DNA of 12,557 nucleotides from Gammaproteobacteria bacterium (GTDB taxonomy: Bacteria; Pseudomonadota; Gammaproteobacteria; Pseudomonadales; Azotimanducaceae_A): NCBI GenBank assembly GCA_026713405.1, contig JAPOON010000673.1, positions 1 through 12,557 of the forward strand, written 5' to 3'. Of the stretch, positions 1 to 5,515 are shown in pieces. Each line of letters begins with the position of its first letter. Positions within the stretch are counted from its first letter, which is position 1. The notes below the pieces were generated by a model. That model was not told the origin of the DNA and ran no database searches. It saw only the letters and a program-made list of their open reading frames with translations. A program made the translations under genes and the position numbers.

Positions 1-2
1 CG

Positions 3-2366
3 TCGATGGCGCCGGCCCAGGTACTCGAAGAAATCATCGTCACCGCACAGCGCAAGGCGGAAAACGTTCAGGATGCGGCCGTTCCGATCAACGTGGCGAC
101 CGCCGAAGACCTGAACCGTGCCGGGGTCACCGGTACAGGCGCCCTGAACAAGGTCGCGCCGGCCCTGTATACCACCGAGATCGGCGGAGCAAACGCGGTC
201 TCCTTTGTCCGGGGGGCCGGCAACTTCACCGCGAACAGCTATACCGATCCCGTCATCGCATTCAATGTGGATGGTGTCTATATCGGTAAGGCCACCAACA
301 CGACTGCATCCTTTCTCGACCTTGAGAGAATCGAAGTGCTGAAGGGCCCGCAGGGTACGTTGTACGGCCGAAACGCCACCGCGGGGGCCGTGAACGTCAT
401 CCCCGCCAAGCCGGTACTTGGTGAGACTGAAGGGTATGTCCGGGCCGGTTACGGGAATTACGAGGCATGGAACCTGTCCGGCGCCTTCAACATGCCCCTG
501 GGCGAGGACTTTGCGGTACGCCTTGCCGCTTCCACCATCAATAGCGATGGTTACAACGACGATGGGACCTTTGCAAAGGAAGACATCGCATTCCGGGGCC
601 AGATCTTTGGAAACCTGTCGGAAGCCATCGATGTGCGGTTGTCGGTGGACCATGCCACTGCCAAAGGAGCCGGGCCCGGTGGGTCGTTCGCGGGAAATTA
701 TGTTTTTGTTCCCGGGACAGCCGCGGGGGGGCTCAACATTTCGAATTACATGTTCATCCCGTCGCCGCCGGACGTGGGGGCGCCTCATACCGGCGCTCAC
801 AGCGCGGCCGGCCAGGCCTTCATGACCTCGCGCGTTGTTACCCCGGCCTTCGATTTTGCCAGCCCTCAGACCTATCCGGACCTGGACAACGCGTTCTTCG
901 GTATCACGGGTGAAATCAATGTCGACCTCGGTTTTGGCGATCTTGTCATCGTTCCGGCTTACCGGGAGTCGGAAATCGACAACCTTTTCACCAATCCGGG
1001 GTTCCAGGCGGCTACCACCCGGGAAGATCATGAACAGTTCAGTATCGAGGGCCGGCTATCGACCACTACCGGGCCCGTGGACTGGATACTTGGTGCGTAT
1101 TACTTCGATGAATCGATCACCGGCAACGCTTCGTTCAATTCGCACACGGTCCAGTCGGTGCAGACGTACAGAACCAATGAGACCGAGTCCACGGCCCTGT
1201 TTGCGCGGGCAACCTTCAACGTGCAGGAGAATTTCAGGCTGGTGGGCGGCATTCGCTGGACCGACGACAAGAAACGGTTCGATGCCATCGCTGAAACTTT
1301 CATCAAGATCTGCACCAGACCGCCCCCGCCGTTCGGTCCGGGGTGTTTCGGGGGGCCTGACATTCCTGCCGGGCTGTCGGTGGCTGACGTCATCGCTCAA
1401 CTCCCGCCCGCCGCATTGCCCTTCGGCCCACCTGCGTTGGGTCGCGGTCCTGTCCCGTTTGGCGCCGCCGGTGGATTGCTTTTGATTCTGCCGACTCCCG
1501 TTGACCAGTCGCTGGCGGATGACGAGATGACCTTCCGCGTGGCGATCGAGTATGACGTGACGGACAGCAGCCTGTTGTACGCCAGTTTTGAATCCGGTTA
1601 CCGGTCCGGCGGCTTTTCGCTGGCGTTCGGGCACGAGACTTTCGAGCCCGAGTTTCTGGATGCCTACACCCTGGGCTCGAAGAACCTGTTCATGGATGGG
1701 CGCCTGCAGCTCAATGCCGAGTTGTTCTATTGGGAATATGAAGACCAGCAGGCATCGTACTTTGGTCTGGATCTGCGGGGGAATCCCAGTTTCTTCACGC
1801 AGAACATCGGCGTGTCGACGATCTGGGGGCTGGACGTGGATTTCGTGTTCGCCGTCACCGACCGGGCCTTGCTGAAGGGTACGCTGCAATATCTTGACAA
1901 TGAAATGGACAGATTCAATTTCGCAGCGCAAAACGTTGGCATACCCCCCGTTTCAGGCTGCTCGTTTGCCCCGGGCATGCAATCCGGCGCCCCCGTATGG
2001 CTTATCGACTGTTCCGGGTTCGAAGGACGGAATTCGCCTGAATTCTCTGCAAACGTCGGCATGGAACACTCTTTTGACGTCGGGCGTTTCAATGTGTTGG
2101 TAACCGTGGATGGGCGATATCGGGGCAAGCGCTGGATCGGCTTCGATTACCTGCCGGTACAACGGGCCGACAACAGCTTCAGTGTCGATGCCTCCCTGAC
2201 GATGAGCGCTCCTGACGACAACTGGTACGTAACCGGATTTGTACGCAACTTTACCGATGAAGATGTGGATGTCTTCACCCCGGTCTTTCCGGCCATCAGT
2301 AATCTCGCGTCCACGATTTACGAGCCGCCAAGGACCTATGGCGTAGAACTGGGCTTCAACTTCTGA
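3..2366 (+). CDS. TonB-dependent outer-membrane receptor, 5' end outside window
   Basis: Outer-membrane beta-barrel receptor that imports a ligand using energy passed from TonB-ExbBD; the ligand cannot be told from sequence. Numbering from the ATG at 6: a TonB box (EEIIVTAQR, residues 8-16), a plug domain at about 20-135 with the hallmark LERIEVLKGPQGTLYGRN around 106-123, then a 22-strand-type barrel to the C-terminal aromatic residue (GFNF). The ATG at 6 is probably internal: the frame is open to the window edge and there is no signal peptide before the TonB box, which normally sits just after the cleaved leader. An unusual Pro/Gly-rich insertion (about 434-503, with Cys436 and Cys447) and a second loop with Cys652 and Cys669 are probably surface loops. 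It converges on the GntR gene. Receptors of this kind often sit beside catabolic genes in proteobacteria. Family assignment is firm; substrate unknown. Confidence 0.95.
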   Translation, partial: SMAPAQVLEEIIVTAQRKAENVQDAAVPINVATAEDLNRAGVTGTGALNKVAPALYTTEIGGANAVSFVRGAGNFTANSYTDPVIAFNVDGVYIGKATNTTASFLDLERIEVLKGPQGTLYGRNATAGAVNVIPAKPVLGETEGYVRAGYGNYEAWNLSGAFNMPLGEDFAVRLAASTINSDGYNDDGTFAKEDIAFRGQIFGNLSEAIDVRLSVDHATAKGAGPGGSFAGNYVFVPGTAAGGLNISNYMFIPSPPDVGAPHTGAHSAAGQAFMTSRVVTPAFDFASPQTYPDLDNAFFGITGEINVDLGFGDLVIVPAYRESEIDNLFTNPGFQAATTREDHEQFSIEGRLSTTTGPVDWILGAYYFDESITGNASFNSHTVQSVQTYRTNETESTALFARATFNVQENFRLVGGIRWTDDKKRFDAIAETFIKICTRPPPPFGPGCFGGPDIPAGLSVADVIAQLPPAALPFGPPALGRGPVPFGAAGGLLLILPTPVDQSLADDEMTFRVAIEYDVTDSSLLYASFESGYRSGGFSLAFGHETFEPEFLDAYTLGSKNLFMDGRLQLNAELFYWEYEDQQASYFGLDLRGNPSFFTQNIGVSTIWGLDVDFVFAVTDRALLKGTLQYLDNEMDRFNFAAQNVGIPPVSGCSFAPGMQSGAPVWLIDCSGFEGRNSPEFSANVGMEHSFDVGRFNVLVTVDGRYRGKRWIGFDYLPVQRADNSFSVDASLTMSAPDDNWYVTGFVRNFTDEDVDVFTPVFPAISNLASTIYEPPRTYGVELGFNF

Positions 2367-2378
2367 TTTGCTGCGGCG

Positions 2379-2401
2379 GGGCCCCGTTTCGACCAGGGCC
2401 C
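2379..2401 (+). terminator. possible hairpin after the receptor gene
   Basis: Twelve bases after the receptor stop, GGGCCC (2379-2384) can pair with GGGCCC (2396-2401) across an 11-base loop. No T-run follows, so this is at best a weak or Rho-assisted terminator in the 92-base gap between two convergent genes. A second small stem, GTTCG (2448-2452) with CGAAC (2462-2466), straddles the stop codon of the GntR gene on the other strand. Confidence 0.25.
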
Positions 2402-2458
2402 GGACCAGTACCTGAATCCCACTCCACCGATGGGACCATGGATACGCGTTCGAGACAG

Positions 2459-3193
2459 TTACGAACCGTGCCCGTCGGAGTCGGCGCCTTCTCCGATAAT
2501 CTGCGTGAGTCCCGTTTGCCAGGTAGCGATAGCCAGTGAAACGGTGGCGGCAGCGACTTCCGGGTCGTGGAGCCAGGAAGAATCACCCCACCTCCGGTTC
2601 TCGGTTGCCGACCACTCGCGCCCTGCCGGGGTGTTCAGGAAAAGTGTGTAGAGACGCCGCAGCTTGCCACTGAGGCGGTCGATCAGAAACATCAGGTCCT
2701 GACTGCCCGAAGCGCGTGCCAGAAGGCGAAATACCTTGTCGGCCGCGTCGATACTGTCTTGCGGGGAACTGTTCTCGCGCGCCAGGCTCTCGGCATGCGT
2801 TTTCAGTTCTTCCAAAAGCGGCGGGGTCAGGCGTTCCGAGCCCCGGCGAGCAACCAGTGGCCCGATCAATCGCCAGATATCGATTAAATCCGAAGCCGTC
2901 CTGGAATCGACTTCTGTCGCACGGTAACCGCTGCGCGGCAATGTCTCGACAAGGCCGTCGTAGGTGAGGCGCGCCAGCGCTTCTCGCACGGGCGTACGCC
3001 CGAATCCGGTCTGCTCGATCAGCGATTTCTCGGTGAACCGATCACCGGGTTTTATCTCACACCGTGTGAGTATTCCCTTGAGCGTCTCGTAGCACTCATC
3101 GGTGCGACTCTTCACTGTCAACGCTGACTCTGTATCCGAACGCAAGACTTGCGCATTCTTTCCCTGAGCACAGGCTGAGCGACCAGCCTGCAC
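2459..3193 (-). CDS. GntR-family transcriptional regulator, FCD (FadR-type) subgroup
   Basis: DNA-binding regulator, probably a ligand-controlled repressor of neighbouring catabolic genes. Winged helix-turn-helix at about residues 33-95 (ILTRCEIKPG, then the recognition region GRTPVREALARLTYDGLVE), followed by an all-helical FCD ligand domain at about 100-235. Length (244 aa) is usual. In most FCD proteins a metal is held by one Asp and three His. Here Asp152 fits the 'DxxFH' position, but the His positions by my alignment read Arg156, Asn199 and Ala221, so the metal site looks lost. The start is uncertain: the GTG at 3193 has no clear ribosome-binding site, and an in-frame GTG at 3115 would give a more typical short N-terminus of about 218 aa. 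It is divergent from the cupin gene, a common arrangement for a local regulator and its target. Family is sure; effector and targets are unknown. Confidence 0.92.
   Translation of the reverse strand: MQAGRSACAQGKNAQVLRSDTESALTVKSRTDECYETLKGILTRCEIKPGDRFTEKSLIEQTGFGRTPVREALARLTYDGLVETLPRSGYRATEVDSRTASDLIDIWRLIGPLVARRGSERLTPPLLEELKTHAESLARENSSPQDSIDAADKVFRLLARASGSQDLMFLIDRLSGKLRRLYTLFLNTPAGREWSATENRRWGDSSWLHDPEVAAATVSLAIATWQTGLTQIIGEGADSDGHGS
3056..3070. repeat. perfect 7-bp inverted repeat inside the GntR gene
   Basis: CTCACAC-C-GTGTGAG is a 15-base palindrome with one central base. It lies in the codons for the start of the helix-turn-helix, about 45 bases inside the alternative GTG start at 3115. 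It could be an intragenic operator for self-regulation. About one such site is expected by chance in a window this long, so it is weakly supported. Confidence 0.2.
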
Positions 3194-3202
3194 CGTACAA
3201 TT

Positions 3203-3255
3203 GGCAACTGGCCTGGATCCGATTGTTGCATTGGGGAAACGCGCAGGGCAACTGG
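3203..3255. promoter_or_regulatory. paired 9-bp direct repeat in divergent gntR/cupin gap
   Basis: GGCAACTGG occurs at 3203-3211 and again at 3247-3255, 44 bases apart (about four helical turns), between the divergent regulator and cupin genes. It is a candidate operator pair for the GntR protein or another factor. On the minus strand a weak promoter can be drawn over it (TTGCCC at 3246-3251, 18-base spacer, AACAAT at 3222-3227), which would transcribe the GntR gene. Both readings are inference from position and spacing. Confidence 0.3.
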
Positions 3256-3289
3256 AGCCGATTCTCGAAACGGGCCATCGTTGCGAATC

Positions 3290-3327
3290 TTGACAGACGT
3301 TGGCGCATAAACCAGACTCGCTATAGA
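3290..3327 (+). promoter_or_regulatory. candidate sigma70 promoter for the cupin gene
   Basis: Two overlapping solutions are visible. TTGGCG (3300-3305) with a 16-base spacer to TATAGA (3322-3327) is the more balanced; a consensus TTGACA (3290-3295) is 17 bases from a poor -10, CAGACT (3313-3318). Either gives a leader of roughly 65-75 bases before the start at 3398. Confidence 0.4.
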
Positions 3328-3379
3328 TATATCAGCGGCCAGGCGCCCAACGGTGAGTGGCCGCCGAATCAATGCAGAG

Positions 3380-3387
3380 GAAGGAGG
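3380..3387 (+). promoter_or_regulatory. strong ribosome-binding site that sets the cupin start
   Basis: GAAGGAGG lies just before the in-frame GTG at 3398, with a spacing of ten bases. It is the best Shine-Dalgarno match in the window. It argues for the start at 3398 over the upstream in-frame GTG at 3353, which has no such site. Confidence 0.7.
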
Positions 3388-3397
3388 TTCAGGCATC

Positions 3398-4000
3398 GTG
3401 GCAACCAGCGACATCAACGAGCGGGTGAATCAATCCGTCAAGAAAGTGCCGGCGGAGATCAACGAGGTTGAGGATTTTTTCCGCCTCCGCGACGAGTTTT
3501 CCAAACTGCCTCACATTCCCAAGATTCTTCCCGCCACAGAAGACGCCCCCTCGGTCGATTTTCCGGGGCAGCACGCCAATGTGCTGGTCAGCGGCGAAGA
3601 AAGTGCGGGCCGCTTCGTCATGTTCGAAGTGGTGCTCGAGCCTGGTTTCGGCGCTCCTCCCCATCACCAGCCCAACGAGGACGAGTGGTGGTTCGTGCTG
3701 GAGGGTACCCTGGATATCATGATCGGCAACAGGAAAGCGACGGTTACTGCCGGTGGCTCGGCTTTTGCTCCGCGAGGATGCGTGCACAGTTTCATGAATG
3801 TCGGCGATGGCCCCGCGCGGATGCTGACCATGAATTCGCCTGCAGGCCACGAACGCTTTTTTGAAGCCATCTCGAAACTTCCGGAAGAAGAGGGCCCGGA
3901 GGCCAGGCTCGGTTTGCTCGCTGCCCACGACACTGTTTTCTATGAAGATGTCGAATTGGGGAACCCCGTTTCCGGATCGGAGAACACTTCGCCCGGCTAA
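3398..4000 (+). CDS. cupin-domain protein
   Basis: Small beta-barrel (cupin) protein of 200 aa, probably cytoplasmic as no signal peptide is seen. The single cupin core spans about residues 75-150. Motif 1 is GAPPHHQPNEDEWWFVLEG (85-103), motif 2 is centred on PRGCVHSFMN (125-134). Usual metal ligands are His, His, Glu and His; here they align as His89, Gln91, Glu96 and His130, so one His is replaced by Gln although the neighbouring His90 might stand in. Such stand-alone cupins include dioxygenases, isomerases and sensory proteins, and the exact reaction cannot be assigned. The start is the GTG with a strong ribosome-binding site. The gene diverges from the GntR regulator, which may control it, and converges with the flavin oxidoreductase gene. 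The tail after residue 150, rich in Glu and Pro, is not recognised. Confidence 0.88.
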   Translation: MATSDINERVNQSVKKVPAEINEVEDFFRLRDEFSKLPHIPKILPATEDAPSVDFPGQHANVLVSGEESAGRFVMFEVVLEPGFGAPPHHQPNEDEWWFVLEGTLDIMIGNRKATVTAGGSAFAPRGCVHSFMNVGDGPARMLTMNSPAGHERFFEAISKLPEEEGPEARLGLLAAHDTVFYEDVELGNPVSGSENTSPG

Positions 4001-4009
4001 TCGCCCTTC

Positions 4010-4039
4010 CGCGGTAACGCGAAACTCTCCTGTACCGCG
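4010..4039. terminator. possible hairpin between convergent cupin and oxidoreductase genes
   Basis: CGCGGTA (4010-4016) pairs with TACCGCG (4033-4039) across a 16-base loop, ten bases after the cupin stop. The octamer CGCGAAAC appears twice (4018-4025 and 4036-4043). No T-run follows. The rest of the 180-base gap up to 4180 shows no gene or clear signal. Confidence 0.25.
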
Positions 4040-4180
4040 AAACGCCTGATTGCGAGCGGGCCAAAAGTTCGGCCGAACGCAGCATCTTCGGCGGCGGGCG
4101 TTCAGCCGGTGCCGCCAGGATCCACGACATAAGCTACGACGCAACGCTCGAAGCAGCCGGGCACACACTCCTGCGCGAGG

Positions 4181-5272
4181 CTACCTGCCGTGCTTTGCAG
4201 CTTCTTCCTTCAATACGGGCATTACCTCGGCGGCAAAGCGGCGCATCGTGCTGTGGGCATGCTCCGTCGAGGTGCCGGGTTCGCGCACGCTGACGCACAG
4301 ATTCGTGAGCACCCCACGCTCCCCGCGAACGACCGGCATGAACTGTTCAAGGATATCTTCATGCGTGCCCGCAATCGGCACGAGGAATGGCGGCGGCTTC
4401 GGATCGTCCGGGTTTCGCGGTAGCGCCGCCCCGTATTGGCCCGCCTTGGAAAAGGCGATTATTTCGTCGACCGTATAGGCGAATTCCGGCGGGGGCACGT
4501 CTCCGTCCAGACCGGTACGAAGCGCGTACTGGTTGGTGGTGAACGTGCAGGGTTCGGCGCTTGCCGCCAGGGCCTCGTCCTGCGTATCGGCAATACTGAT
4601 GACATTTGCAAAACCGATGAGATAGTCCGCCGGATTGCGCCCGTCTTCGGCTATTGTGCGTTGAAAGGCGCCGGTGATGTCCCACGCGAGCAGGTGATAC
4701 CCGCGCTTTGCCGCGCGCGCCGCACCCTGGGGACCAAAACCGCCCCAGAAGATCGGAATACGCTCCTGCACCGGCTGCATGATCCATCGAATGCCGGGGA
4801 AGTTGTAATACTTTCCGTTCCAGTCGAAGACCTCGTCCACCGGGCTGTAGAGACAGCGTTCGATAATATCGATGATTTCCCAGGTTCTGCCGAAGCGCTC
4901 GTCCGAGTCGATGCCGAACGTACGGAATTCCTCCCATTGGGAACCTACGCCGATGCCCAGATCGAAGCGGCCGTTTGATGCGATATCCAGGGCTGCAATG
5001 TCTTCGGCGAGGCGCAAGGGGTTGTGAAACGGAGCGCAGATGATGCCCGTCCCGAGACGTATGCGGGATGTCCTGGCGGCGATTTCCGTCAGCATGACAA
5101 GGGGCGAGGAGTTACCCGCCGCAAAACAGAAATGGTGTTCGCCGATGGCATAGGCGTCAAAGCCGAGTTCTTCGGCAAGAACGGCGTCATCAACGTAATT
5201 CCGCCAGCATTCAGCGGCCGTCTGGCCCAGGTCAGCCCGCTGCCGCGGACCCGCTATTATTGTAAATCGCAT
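4181..5272 (-). CDS. LLM-class (luciferase-like) flavin-dependent oxidoreductase
   Basis: Predicted soluble TIM-barrel enzyme using reduced flavin (FMN or F420 type) to oxidise or reduce an organic substrate. Family features: the N-terminal strand MRFTIIAG; FDAYAIGEHHF at about 38-48, the usual 'EHH' active-site turn; RIRLGTGIICAPFHNPLRLAED (70-91); GRFDLGIGVGSQWEEF (101-116); and IPIFWGGFGPQGAARAAKRG (172-191). Length (363 aa) is normal. The ATG start at 5272 is preceded by AAGGGAAG, an acceptable ribosome-binding site. It lies 243 bases downstream of the CoA-transferase gene on the same strand, so it may be co-transcribed or have its own promoter in that gap. Members act as two-component monooxygenases or F420-dependent dehydrogenases in many breakdown pathways; no separate flavin reductase is seen here. 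Family sure, substrate unknown. Confidence 0.92.
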   Translation of the reverse strand: MRFTIIAGPRQRADLGQTAAECWRNYVDDAVLAEELGFDAYAIGEHHFCFAAGNSSPLVMLTEIAARTSRIRLGTGIICAPFHNPLRLAEDIAALDIASNGRFDLGIGVGSQWEEFRTFGIDSDERFGRTWEIIDIIERCLYSPVDEVFDWNGKYYNFPGIRWIMQPVQERIPIFWGGFGPQGAARAAKRGYHLLAWDITGAFQRTIAEDGRNPADYLIGFANVISIADTQDEALAASAEPCTFTTNQYALRTGLDGDVPPPEFAYTVDEIIAFSKAGQYGAALPRNPDDPKPPPFLVPIAGTHEDILEQFMPVVRGERGVLTNLCVSVREPGTSTEHAHSTMRRFAAEVMPVLKEEAAKHGR

Positions 5273-5395
5273 GATGTCACTTCCCTTGATTCGATTCTCG
5301 TTTGGTGATTCCTGACGTTCGAAAGTCCACGTTGCCCAAGTGCCCGGCCTGGTTTTTCATTCGTGATCGCTTCCGTTTTCAGCAACCTCGGGTAC

Positions 5396-5425
5396 TCGTC
5401 TTTATCGAGACGAAGTTGAGTCAGG
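5396..5425 (-). repeat. small hairpin and shared motif in the gap before the oxidoreductase
   Basis: TCGTCT (5396-5401) pairs with AGACGA (5408-5413) around a six-base loop. On the minus strand it follows immediately after CCTGACTCAACTT (5413-5425), a 13-mer identical to 9049-9061 before the sulfate-activation gene, and similar to 8111-8122. The motif points in the direction of transcription of the downstream gene in both cases. A 13-base match can arise by chance in a window this size, so this is tentative. Confidence 0.3.
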
Positions 5426-5460
5426 AGCCCCCCGACACCTGGTAGTTCGCCAGACCGAGT

Positions 5461-5476
5461 AGATGATATATCACCT
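5461..5476. promoter_or_regulatory. 16-bp palindrome, possible operator
   Basis: AGATGATATATCACCT is symmetrical at 14 of 16 positions, around a perfect ten-base core TGATATATCA (5464-5473). It lies in the gap between the CoA-transferase stop and the oxidoreductase start. The AT-rich symmetrical core resembles operators of dimeric repressors. Next to it, CCTGCGGG (5474-5481) and CCCGCCAGG (5500-5508) could form a bulged stem past the CoA-transferase stop. No regulator is known to bind here. Confidence 0.3.
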
Positions 5477-5515
5477 GCGGGAAAAAACCACTGCTCAAGC
5501 CCGCCAGGCGACGCG

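Noticed and set aside
1056..1931. Long minus-strand ORF of 291 codons inside the receptor gene
   Set aside because: It mirrors the receptor coding frame in GC-rich DNA and resembles no protein family.
3353..3397. Upstream GTG start for the cupin gene
   Set aside because: No ribosome-binding site, whereas GAAGGAGG precedes the in-frame GTG at 3398; the extra 15 codons include that ribosome-binding site.
4001..4180. Possible CRISPR or mobile element remnant between cupin and oxidoreductase
   Set aside because: Only a short stem and an eight-base direct repeat are present; there is no repeat array, transposase or terminal inverted repeat.
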